The notes under the pieces are model-generated. The model was not told the DNA's origin. It worked only from the letters and a program-made list of their open reading frames with translations, and did not search any database. Both the position numbers and the translations under genes were made by a program. From assembly GCA_945874695.1 (NCBI GenBank), contig CAMCHP010000018.1:1-44722 (forward strand): a stretch of 44,722 bases of DNA, written 5' to 3'. Positions 28,051-37,572 of the stretch are shown piece after piece (the stretch's first letter is position 1; each line of letters opens with the position of its first letter). The DNA is from Chryseobacterium gleum. GTDB taxonomy: Bacteria; Bacteroidota; Bacteroidia; Flavobacteriales_D; Sanyastnellaceae.

Positions 28051-29157
28051 ATGAATAAAGGATGTTTGTACAGTTTGATCGCCTTTGTGGTTGTGGTGCT
28101 CTTGGCCGCTGGAGGTACCTTGTATTATCTCAATGAAAAAGAGAAACAAGGACCCGAAATCTTCGATACAGAGCAAGCTGTGATTGGAAACGTTGTGTTG
28201 CGTACTGTGGCCAATGGCAGTGTGCAACCACGCAGGGAAGTGGATATCAAATCGCAAATCAGTGGTATTGTGAGCGGAATTTTTGTGGAAGCAGGAGACC
28301 TTGTTCAGGCTGGTGATTTGGTTGCGCGTATTCGGGTTATTCCTGATATGGTGAGTTTGAGTAATGCAGAGAACCGCTTGGAACGTGCGAAAATATCGTT
28401 TGATAACGCAGACTTAGATTTTAAGCGCAATGCGAAGTTGCTTGAAAGCGGCGTGATTTCGAATGCTGATTTTCAAGCTTTTGAGATCGCATTGCGTGCG
28501 GCGCGCGAAGAGCTCAGCGCGGCCGAAGACAATTTGCAAATTGTACGCGACGGGGTTGGTCGCCGATCAGGAAAGAGCACGTTAACCGAGATTCGTTCAA
28601 CCATTTCTGGAATGGTTTTGAATGTCCCCATTAAAGAAGGGAGTTCAGTGATAGAGGCCAACAATTTCAATGAAGGGACGTCGATTTGTGTAGTAGCCGA
28701 CATGGAAGATTTGATTTTCAATGGCAAAGTAGACGAGTCAGAGGTAGAGAAGTTGGAAGCGGGTATGGAATTATTTTTGACCATTGGGGCGATTGAGGAC
28801 AAGAAGTACGACGCGGTGTTGGAGTACATTTCACCTAAAGGCGTTGCAGAGAATGGAGCGATTCAATTTGAAATTCGCGCAGCGGTTAAGTTAGCTGAAG
28901 GCGATTTTATTCGTGCGGGTTACAGTGCGAATGCAAATGTGGTGCTAGACAAACGCGACAGTGTATTGACGATTAGCGAGAGTGTTGTGCAATACGATGC
29001 CGACCAGAAATCTTTTGTAGAGGTGGCTGTTGGCGAGAATGCATGGGAACGACGTGATGTGAAGTTGGGCTTGAGCGACGGGTTGAGGGTTGAGGTTTTG
29101 GAAGGCCTATCAACAGAGGAAAAATTGAAACTTTGGAATAAGCCGCGCTTCGATTAG
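28051..29157 (+). CDS. Efflux periplasmic adaptor subunit (MacA/HlyD family)
   Basis: 368 aa. An N-terminal membrane anchor (residues 8-26), a split lipoyl domain (VDIKSQISGIVSGIFVEAGDLVQAGDLVARI at about 67-97, returning near 190-215), a helical hairpin (about 105-175) and C-terminal beta domains. This is the membrane-fusion protein of the MacAB-like system. It starts 27 bp after the second permease. No TolC gene belongs to this operon; the one nearby is on the opposite strand. Confidence 0.9.
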   Translation: MNKGCLYSLIAFVVVVLLAAGGTLYYLNEKEKQGPEIFDTEQAVIGNVVLRTVANGSVQPRREVDIKSQISGIVSGIFVEAGDLVQAGDLVARIRVIPDMVSLSNAENRLERAKISFDNADLDFKRNAKLLESGVISNADFQAFEIALRAAREELSAAEDNLQIVRDGVGRRSGKSTLTEIRSTISGMVLNVPIKEGSSVIEANNFNEGTSICVVADMEDLIFNGKVDESEVEKLEAGMELFLTIGAIEDKKYDAVLEYISPKGVAENGAIQFEIRAAVKLAEGDFIRAGYSANANVVLDKRDSVLTISESVVQYDADQKSFVEVAVGENAWERRDVKLGLSDGLRVEVLEGLSTEEKLKLWNKPRFD

Positions 29158-29179
29158 GTTGCGCTCGCCTTCGAATTCC

Positions 29180-29187
29180 TACATTTG
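29180..29187 (+). promoter_or_regulatory. -7 promoter box for the ICMT-like methyltransferase
   Basis: TACATTTG is an exact TAnnTTTG match ending 4 bases before the ATG at 29192; an open start at 29159 lies upstream of it. Confidence 0.5.
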
Positions 29188-29191
29188 CGGC

Positions 29192-29956
29192 ATGGCACTC
29201 ATCGAAGAAATGGAGCGCAGCGGAAACTGGTTGTTTCGCTACCGCAGTTATTTACCACTGGTTTTATACGCAATGGCCTTTGTTGTTATTGCGAATGGGT
29301 GGGACAAAGACATGGATCATTCGAGCCTGAGCTGGAGCGTTTTTTGCTTGGGTGTGGGCTTGTTCGGTCAGCTTATTCGAATTTTCACGGTAGGTTACAC
29401 GCCGAAGGGAACTTCAGGACGTAACACCAATGAAGGTCAGGTGGCTGAAAGTTTGAATACTTCGGGCATTTATTCGATGGTACGCCATCCCTTGTACTTG
29501 GGTAACTTTTTCATGTGGCTCGGCATCATTCTTTACGTCGGGAACTGGTGGTTTAGTGTGGTGTGCACACTGTTATTTTGGGTGTATTACGAGCGCATTA
29601 TGTTTGCTGAAGAGGCCTTCTTGCGCAGAAAATTCGGTGCGGCTTATGCGCTGTGGTCAGACAAAACACCGCCCTTTTTTCCGAAGCTACGCCGGTACAA
29701 ATCGGCAGGCGTTGAATTTTCGTTGAAGAATGTATTGAAACGCGAATACAACGGGTTTTTTGCGCTGTTTGTGAGCTTTTTACTGGTGAATGTGCTCAAG
29801 AATTACTTGTATTACGAAGTCATTGATTTCAACTTCTTGGTTGATCCATTTTGGATGTATGCGACCGCCATTGCCTTCGTGATTTTCATTGTATTACGTT
29901 CATTGAAGAAGTACACGAAGGTTTTGAACGTAAGAGGTCGCGAATACAACGCTTAG
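29192..29956 (+). CDS. ICMT-like membrane methyltransferase
   Basis: 254 aa from ATG 29192. Several membrane segments; the core GIYSMVRHPLYLGNFFMWLG and the following E-x-x-F-R-x-x-F-G-x-x-Y pattern (EEAFLRRKFGAAYALW) are the SAM-binding and catalytic region of the isoprenylcysteine methyltransferase / phospholipid methyltransferase superfamily. Bacterial members methylate lipids or lipid A phosphate (for example LmtA), and that is the likeliest role here, but the substrate cannot be read from sequence. It could read through from the adaptor gene 34 bp upstream, or start from its own box. The stop overlaps that of the convergent TolC gene by 4 bp. Confidence 0.75.
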   Translation: MALIEEMERSGNWLFRYRSYLPLVLYAMAFVVIANGWDKDMDHSSLSWSVFCLGVGLFGQLIRIFTVGYTPKGTSGRNTNEGQVAESLNTSGIYSMVRHPLYLGNFFMWLGIILYVGNWWFSVVCTLLFWVYYERIMFAEEAFLRRKFGAAYALWSDKTPPFFPKLRRYKSAGVEFSLKNVLKREYNGFFALFVSFLLVNVLKNYLYYEVIDFNFLVDPFWMYATAIAFVIFIVLRSLKKYTKVLNVRGREYNA

Positions 29957-31377
29957 TTGAAGAGCAATTCTTCAGGCGAGTAGGTGAGCAGCGCGCGACG
30001 CCATTCAAGCAATCGCCGTTTACGCTTCAAGTCAATCAATTTCAGCTGCGAAGCAATGTAATTTGATTCGCGAATGTTGACCAAAAGGAGCGTGCTCTCA
30101 CCGAATAGAAGCCGTTTGTTTTCCATGCGCAGCAGTTCTGAAGCATTGGCTACGTTTTCAAGTGCGATTTGTTCTTCTTGACGCAAGAAATCGAGTTGAT
30201 TGGTCAACTGGTCGTACTGTTGAATCAGTTCGCGTTCTTGACGCAGCAATTGAAGCTGCAGCTGATTCAATCGAATCTCAGCGATTTTCAAGGTAGCGCG
30301 TTCTTTTCTGCTGATCAGCGGGAAGTAAGCTGAGAAGCCGAATTGTGTTGAGTTTCCTGACAAACTGTAGGCTCCTTGGCTCGAAAGTGCTTTCGCTGAA
30401 AACTGAAGATCAGGTTTTAGGCGCTCGCGTGCGAGTGCGCGATCGAGCAATGCCGCTCTGCGTTGCAAGTCGACCACATTGAGCATCGGGTTCAGCAAGG
30501 GCGATCGATTTTGGGTGAGTTGATCGTTTAAGCTGGATTCCCAAGTCGTATCACTTTTGAGCTGCATGTTTGAATAGCTTCGAAACAGCGCTTCATCCCA
30601 GATCATATTTCCAAGTAAGCGGTACCATGCCTCGAGCATTTGCGAAGTTGAGAGCACATCGCCTGAACGTTGCAACCATTGTGTGCGTGCTTCGAGCGTG
30701 TCCATTCCAGTAGCCATACCTTGTTCGAAGCGCGTTTTGGTTTGGTTGTACCGCGTTTCGGCGAGTTCAGCAATTTCTTGGCGCACGGTGAGTTCGCGCT
30801 GACTTGCGATCCAATTCCAGAAGAGTTCAGAGCTTGAATAAATCACACCGCGACTGAGGACTTCGAGTTGAACAATAGCCTGTTCGGCAGCGATGCGCGA
30901 TTTTTGGAGCTTGGTTTGATCTTCGGTTCGAAATAGACCATCGCCCAAAGGGATGGCAATTTCTGCGAAGGCTAATCCTTCAGCAGGTGTGCTGAACTCA
31001 GGATTGACGAAATCACCGCGGTTGCGATCAACGCCCGCTTTGAATTGGATGCCGGGCGGCGCCTGCCATGAAAACGAACTGTGTTGGTAGTCATAGTAAT
31101 CTTTGCCTTCGAACTCTTTGGCTTTGAATTCAGACTTCCAAACCGGATCGAAAGCAGCGCGTGCTACCTGAATGTTTTGCTTTGCGCGTTCAACCTCGAG
31201 TTCTTCAGACATCAAGCGCGGATGATAAAGCAACACTTGCTTCAAAAACACCCGTTCGGTGAGCGGCAATACATCTTGCGCCTTGCCTTCAGTTTTGCAT
31301 AGTGCAAGAAGGAGTAGTAGGTAAATTAGTGGCTTACTTCTTTTCACCTTGTGCAGCTTTAACGTCTTCAATTGCAT
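29953..31377 (-). CDS. TolC-family outer-membrane channel
   Basis: 474 aa from ATG 31377, which begins a signal peptide (MQLKTLKLHKVKRSKPLIY...GKAQ); an ATG at 31398 adds 7 residues. Long helical repeats with the OEP pattern (RFEQGMATGMDTLEARTQW; LLRQERELIQQYDQLTNQLDF) identify an outer-membrane efflux protein. It is the last gene of an operon with the HlyD adaptor, overlapping its 3' end by 44 bp, and gives the outer-membrane exit duct. It may also serve the MacAB-like operon, which lacks its own. Confidence 0.88.
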   Translation of the reverse strand: MQLKTLKLHKVKRSKPLIYLLLLLALCKTEGKAQDVLPLTERVFLKQVLLYHPRLMSEELEVERAKQNIQVARAAFDPVWKSEFKAKEFEGKDYYDYQHSSFSWQAPPGIQFKAGVDRNRGDFVNPEFSTPAEGLAFAEIAIPLGDGLFRTEDQTKLQKSRIAAEQAIVQLEVLSRGVIYSSSELFWNWIASQRELTVRQEIAELAETRYNQTKTRFEQGMATGMDTLEARTQWLQRSGDVLSTSQMLEAWYRLLGNMIWDEALFRSYSNMQLKSDTTWESSLNDQLTQNRSPLLNPMLNVVDLQRRAALLDRALARERLKPDLQFSAKALSSQGAYSLSGNSTQFGFSAYFPLISRKERATLKIAEIRLNQLQLQLLRQERELIQQYDQLTNQLDFLRQEEQIALENVANASELLRMENKRLLFGESTLLLVNIRESNYIASQLKLIDLKRKRRLLEWRRALLTYSPEELLFN

Positions 31378-32689
31378 AGAATTCGGGCGGGAATCCATTC
31401 AATTGACGCCACAATTCATACCCGAGCGGCACATCTTTCAAGAGCAGAATGCCCATCACCCCAGACCCAATACTGATCGGACGGGGCCAATCGCCTTCGT
31501 CGGGGTCGGGAATGAGAATCACGCGATACTTGCCTTGCGCGTTGATGACTTGATCTACACTCAGCACTTCGGCACCGTAGGTACCAATCGAGGCACTGGG
31601 CCAGCCGCTAAAGACAAGAGCTGGCCAACCGTCAAGTTGGAGCCTTGCTTTTGCACCGGGATGCAAAATTGGCACGTCCATTGCACTAACATAGAGTTCG
31701 GCTGCTGCATCGAAGTCGAGCGGTTGAATAGTAGCCACCGCAGTACCGGCCTTCACAATTTCGCCAACCCCCCCCTGAAGGGCCGATACAATGCGTCCGC
31801 TTTGCGGAGCAAGTACAACGCGACCACCTTCTCGAATTTGATAATTGGAAATGGTGTTTTCAAGCTTTGTTTTCTCGCCAATCGCCTCTTGAAACGCCGA
31901 TTCGGTTGTGGCAATGTCACTTCGGTTTTTGGCCAGTTTGTCGGCAAATTCAGCGGCTTTTCGGTTGACTTCGATCATGGCCATTTCTAAGCTTTGCCGC
32001 TGGCCTAAAAGTTGGTTTCTTGCCTTTACTTGCTTGGCCACCGCTTCTTGGCGTGAAAGGTCGCGTGATTCAAAATCTGTAGTTGAGAGGAGGCCGTCGC
32101 GGAAAAGTTCTTCAGCACGTTTGAAACGTTCATCGGCAATTTGGATGTTGAGATTTTCTTGGACAAGCGCTGCACTGTCGGCTTGAACGTATTGGCGGGC
32201 TTGAAGCACCTTCAAACGGGCCTGACTCAATTCAAAATCGCGCGACATGATCAAAGCCGTTTCTTGATCAAGCAGTGCTGCAATTTTTCGTTCATAGGCT
32301 GCAATCGAAAGTGTTTTGGCCTCGATTAGGTTTTGTGTACGCTCAACCAGTTTGGGGTCGAGGTACTCGGGATTCACTTCGTCTAAGATCAAAATGGTAT
32401 CACCTTCTTCAATGTACTGACCTTCGTAAGCGTACCAATTCACGATGCGACCATCAATAAGTGTATTGATTTGTTGTGGCTTTTTATTAGGAAATCGGCT
32501 AATTATTTTACCTGTAGACATAACGTTTTGGGTCCAGGGGAGGAGGAGGACCATTATCAACAAGACAAAGGCAATGAACAATCCACGAACAATGCGATAG
32601 CCTTTGCGTTGGTCGGCCAATATGCGCAAACTACCTGAATCTTCAACGCGCGACTTCATGTCGGCGGGCATCTGACTGATATTAAGCAT
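31334..32689 (-). CDS. HlyD-family periplasmic adaptor
   Basis: 451 aa. Cytoplasmic N-terminus, one membrane segment (about 34-50), lipoyl half (GRIVNWYAYEGQYIEEGDTILIL), a long coiled-coil hairpin (about 110-290), second lipoyl half (APQSGRIVSAL) and beta-barrel end. Large adaptors like this link an inner-membrane ABC protein to TolC in type I secretion. It overlaps the ABC gene by 8 bp. Minor changes in the lipoyl half are ordinary for the family. Confidence 0.88.
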   Translation of the reverse strand: MLNISQMPADMKSRVEDSGSLRILADQRKGYRIVRGLFIAFVLLIMVLLLPWTQNVMSTGKIISRFPNKKPQQINTLIDGRIVNWYAYEGQYIEEGDTILILDEVNPEYLDPKLVERTQNLIEAKTLSIAAYERKIAALLDQETALIMSRDFELSQARLKVLQARQYVQADSAALVQENLNIQIADERFKRAEELFRDGLLSTTDFESRDLSRQEAVAKQVKARNQLLGQRQSLEMAMIEVNRKAAEFADKLAKNRSDIATTESAFQEAIGEKTKLENTISNYQIREGGRVVLAPQSGRIVSALQGGVGEIVKAGTAVATIQPLDFDAAAELYVSAMDVPILHPGAKARLQLDGWPALVFSGWPSASIGTYGAEVLSVDQVINAQGKYRVILIPDPDEGDWPRPISIGSGVMGILLLKDVPLGYELWRQLNGFPPEFYAIEDVKAAQGEKK

Positions 32690-34382
32690 ATACGACCGAA
32701 TTAGTTGCGCCTAAATCATCTGGATTGCAAGGAAGCAATTGCCCATCTTCATGCTTGTAGTACGTGTCAAATAAGCGTGCATCGGGCCTACTTTCACTGA
32801 GAAAGATAACGGCCCAAGGGTGTTGAGGATCGAGCAAGTAATCGAGCATTTGCTTATAACGCACAGGATCAGATGGAAGCTGTTCTGCATCAATCAAGAG
32901 CAAGTCAGGATTATCGATGACATTGCGCGCCAAAAGAATACCCTTTGTGATTACAGGTGAAATCATCGTGCTAAAAGGCAGAACCATGGTGTTCTCACCT
33001 TCGGGTAGTTGTCGGATTTCTTTAATGAGGCCAATGCGTTGCAGGGTTTGTTCTACTGCCGTAGTAGAGACATTGAGTCGACCTGCTTTAACGTTGTCAA
33101 TAATGCTTGCTGTAATGAGCTCGTCGCGCCCCCAAAGTTCGCCGATTTGAGCACGAAACGCATTTAAGTCAATAGACTTTAAAGCGCGTCCACGAAACAG
33201 AATATGCCCTTGATAGTCTTTCACGCGGCCTGTGAACGCGAGGAGCAGGGTGCGTACAAAAAGTGGATTAGAATATTGAATGAAAACCCGCTCTCCAGCT
33301 TTGATTTCGAGGCGTTCACATGAGATTTCGGTCATGTACGGGCCATTCTTTATGTCGAGATCTTCAACCAAAAGCAGGGAAGCAGTTTGGCTGAATTCGG
33401 TCACGCGGCCAGGGTCTTCCAATTCGAGATCGGTCACAGCCCCCACTTTTTCAAGGGCAGTTAATACATCATACACCGACTCGAGGTTCATGATAATTTT
33501 CTCTACGGAGGTAATGATGAGCAAGATAACGATTTCAGCTGCAACGAATTGACCGATACCTATTTCTCGTTCGATCACGAGTAGACCGCCTAGAATGAGC
33601 AAACCGGCGGCAACCAAAAACTTAAAGAGTAAGAGCGCTAAGTAGTGCCTTACGAGCACTTTGAAGTGATCGCGACGCGCTTGGACGTAGTTCGTGGTCA
33701 TTTCATCGGTTTTGGTTACACCGATGGTTGACTTGGGCGTCATGCGGAGCGTTTCCACGTTGACCGCCATTTCTTCTAACCAGCCTACAACTTTGTACTT
33801 CCAGTTCGATTCACGCAAGCTCGTTTCGAGGCCTTTTTTCATCGACATGCGGATGAGGGTGAGCACGAGCACTACGATCACCAAGTCGAAGATGATGAAA
33901 AAGGGGTGGTATAAGGCAAGAAGCACCAAACCGAAAAAGACTTGAAGCAACGAAGTTGAGAAATCGATGATGAGCTTGCTCAAGCCTTTTTGAATGGCCA
34001 AGACATCGAAGAAACGGTTGACCATTTCTACGGCGTTCTTTTTCTCTAGGGTTTGAAAATCGATACGCGGAATTCGAAGTGAAAATTCGAGACTTGCCCG
34101 CGCAAACACGCGCTGTTGGAAGAATTCAATCAACCATTGTTGACGAATGACGAGCCAACCGCTGGCTACGATACCGGAGAGCACGAAAATAACAAGGATA
34201 ATCCACGACGTGCTGAGGCGCCCCGCTTGAATGAAGTTGATGATGGCCTGAATGCCGAGTGGCAATGAAAGGCTTACCAATCCACCGAAACCAGCAATCA
34301 AAAATACACGCGTCAGCAGCGTTTTTTCAGCAGCCAAAAGGCGCCAGAGTCGCTGCCATGGAGTCGTAAGAGTTACTTTCAT
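32682..34382 (-). CDS. Type I secretion-like ABC protein with a degenerate ATPase domain
   Basis: 566 aa. Membrane region of the ABC exporter type (about 25-300; SLPLGIQAIINFI, the Q-x-x-F-x-R-A-S-L-E-F stretch, coupling helices). The nucleotide-binding domain (335-566) has lost its key motifs: Walker A reads IQYSNPLFVRTLLL with no GKS/T (about 367-380), the signature LSGGQ is ISPVI (474-478), the Walker B catalytic Glu is Ala499 (LLLIDAE), the Q-loop Gln is gone and the H-loop His is replaced by Ser. ATP hydrolysis is not expected. From memory, related Bacteroidota proteins keep Walker A but share the altered signature, so decay appears to have gone further here. The reading frame is intact and the operon tight, so it is probably functional in another way. 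Confidence 0.8.
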   Translation of the reverse strand: MKVTLTTPWQRLWRLLAAEKTLLTRVFLIAGFGGLVSLSLPLGIQAIINFIQAGRLSTSWIILVIFVLSGIVASGWLVIRQQWLIEFFQQRVFARASLEFSLRIPRIDFQTLEKKNAVEMVNRFFDVLAIQKGLSKLIIDFSTSLLQVFFGLVLLALYHPFFIIFDLVIVVLVLTLIRMSMKKGLETSLRESNWKYKVVGWLEEMAVNVETLRMTPKSTIGVTKTDEMTTNYVQARRDHFKVLVRHYLALLLFKFLVAAGLLILGGLLVIEREIGIGQFVAAEIVILLIITSVEKIIMNLESVYDVLTALEKVGAVTDLELEDPGRVTEFSQTASLLLVEDLDIKNGPYMTEISCERLEIKAGERVFIQYSNPLFVRTLLLAFTGRVKDYQGHILFRGRALKSIDLNAFRAQIGELWGRDELITASIIDNVKAGRLNVSTTAVEQTLQRIGLIKEIRQLPEGENTMVLPFSTMISPVITKGILLARNVIDNPDLLLIDAEQLPSDPVRYKQMLDYLLDPQHPWAVIFLSESRPDARLFDTYYKHEDGQLLPCNPDDLGATNSVVYA

Positions 34383-34449
34383 TCGATGTAAGGCGTTCAG
34401 GCATTGTTGTCAATCACGCTTTGATTGAATTCGAGCCAATTTCACAATG

Positions 34450-34457
34450 CAAAAATA
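34450..34457 (-). promoter_or_regulatory. -7 promoter box for the ABC/HlyD/TolC operon
   Basis: TATTTTTG on the minus strand is an exact TAnnTTTG match about 68 bases before the ABC gene ATG, giving a leader of roughly 60 nt. Confidence 0.55.
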
Positions 34458-34508
34458 AACCCTGAATCAATCAAAATGTTTATCATTAACTTTATTTAAT
34501 GGATTTGC

Positions 34509-35315
34509 TCAGGTTACTTTTACTTTTGCTATAATTTTTCTCAATAGTGCAGGAAAAAAGCGGTGAATGTAAACGGCGAGGATCTCGCGTCGACCGATTA
34601 AAACCTGGGCTTTTCGTTTGCGCATTGCCCCGATCATCGCCAAGGCGCAGCGCTGGGCTGAAATTCCGTTTCCAGTAGCTTCATCCATGCTTCCTTGTTT
34701 GCTGCCGTCACCTACGAGTGCATTGCGGGAAATATTAGTTTGAATGTATCCGGGGCATACGATCGTCACGTGCAGGTTGTGATGTGTTGTTTCAGCGCGA
34801 AGCGCATTGAAATAGCCATGGAGTGCGTGTTTGGCAGCACAATACGAGCTGCGCAGCGGTGATGAGAAGATACCCATCAGGCTGGTTACCACAACAATAT
34901 GGCCCGATTTACGTGCGATCATGGTTGGAAGCGCGCTGCGCGTGAGCGCAACCGTTCCGAAGTAGTTGACTTCCATCATTTGGCGATCAACGGCAGCCGA
35001 TGTTTCAATGGCCGGGGCGCGTTGGCTGATTCCACCGCAATGTACGATGACATCGATCTGATTCTTGCACAAGGTTTCGGCTTGGGCATAGGCACCTTCA
35101 AGGCTTGGAGTGTTGGCCAAATCAAGGGCGAACACATCCACCCGTTCAGGGTGCAAACATTCACCACGTACTTTTTCGAGTTCCGCCTGACGGCGGGATG
35201 ACAGCACCAAGCGCACGCCAATTTTACTCAATTCAAGGGCGAGTGCTTTACCGATGCCTGAGGATGCGCCGGTGATCCAGAAGGTTTGATTTTCAAATGA
35301 TTTATTTGCTTGCAT
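34509..35315 (-). CDS. SDR-family NAD(P)-dependent oxidoreductase
   Basis: 268 aa classical short-chain dehydrogenase. The cofactor motif TGASSGIG (residues 15-22), the NADP-type LVLSSRRQAELEKV after the second strand, catalytic Ser (VTSLMG) and YCAAKHA (Tyr and Lys) and PGYIQTN are present. It most resembles the DHRS7-like group; the substrate is unknown. Two hairpin copies lie inside it, one sense (35179-35200, exactly over the SSRRQAE cofactor stretch) and one antisense (35135-35157), 21 bp apart. Confidence 0.9.
   Translation of the reverse strand: MQANKSFENQTFWITGASSGIGKALALELSKIGVRLVLSSRRQAELEKVRGECLHPERVDVFALDLANTPSLEGAYAQAETLCKNQIDVIVHCGGISQRAPAIETSAAVDRQMMEVNYFGTVALTRSALPTMIARKSGHIVVVTSLMGIFSSPLRSSYCAAKHALHGYFNALRAETTHHNLHVTIVCPGYIQTNISRNALVGDGSKQGSMDEATGNGISAQRCALAMIGAMRKRKAQVLIGRREILAVYIHRFFPALLRKIIAKVKVT
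35135..35157 (+). repeat. Dispersed hairpin element, copy J
   Basis: CATC, left arm CACCC, 5-base loop GTTCA, right arm GGGTG, tail CAAA; perfect 5-bp stem. Antisense in the SDR gene (codons LHPERVD). Confidence 0.72.
35179..35200 (-). repeat. Dispersed hairpin element, copy K
   Basis: Minus strand: CATC, left arm CCGCC, loop GTCA, right arm GGCGG, tail AACT; perfect 5-bp stem. Sense orientation in the SDR gene, over the conserved NADP-binding residues SSRRQAE, so it is not an insertion into the protein. Confidence 0.78.
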
Positions 35316-35364
35316 AAGTGCGTACGGTGCAATGAGATTGATGAAGCGACGGTATGAATTTATA

Positions 35365-35399
35365 CAAAAACAGGCATACCGTGATTGGCATGCCTGTTT
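35365..35399 (-). terminator. Rho-independent terminator of gyrB
   Basis: Perfect 10-bp inverted repeat (AAACAGGCAT and ATGCCTGTTT) followed on the minus strand by TTTTT, 20 bases after the gyrB stop codon. Confidence 0.85.
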
Positions 35400-35419
35400 C
35401 GCTTTCGGCGCAGATGCGC

Positions 35420-37372
<1,953 letters not shown>

Positions 37373-37412
37373 TTATCGGTTCAGTGTTATTTTCCAGATT
37401 GATTAAGTGCTG

Positions 37413-37459
37413 GAAAGCCGAAAAAACGCATGAGTTCGTCATGCGAAATTTCGGCTTTC
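37413..37459 (-). terminator. Nested hairpin with intrinsic terminator upstream of gyrB
   Basis: An outer 11-bp stem (GAAAGCCGAAA and its complement) encloses, across symmetric 3-base internal loops, a 7-bp stem CGCATGA/TCATGCG with loop CGAAC on the minus strand. The inner stem is followed on the minus strand by six T, the form of an intrinsic terminator. It could end the TPR/barrel operon or, as the promoter box at 37459-37466 implies, lie at the very start of the gyrB leader as an attenuator. Confidence 0.7.
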
Positions 37460-37466
37460 AAAGATA
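37459..37466 (-). promoter_or_regulatory. -7 promoter box for gyrB
   Basis: TATCTTTG on the minus strand is an exact TAnnTTTG match. Transcription would begin near 37452, inside the nested hairpin, about 80 bases before the gyrB ATG. Confidence 0.55.
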
Positions 37467-37572
37467 CGGTTTTTAGCTGCCTGAACGGCAGGAATGCCGC
37501 GTAGAATCTACGATTTATCAACAATTAACAGCAGGGTTTTCAACGAATCCAGCAGGTGAAGAATGTGTTGGG

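Noticed and set aside
31771-31788. Possible further hairpin copy (TATC, GGCCC, TTCA, GGGGG) in the HlyD gene
   Set aside because: Only three of five pairs form, the loop lacks the G, and it overlaps a C-rich run.
37474-37496. Hairpin CATTCC, TGCC, GTTCA, GGCA upstream of gyrB
   Set aside because: Resembles the dispersed element but has a changed CATC and a 4-bp stem; kept as a possible degenerate copy only.
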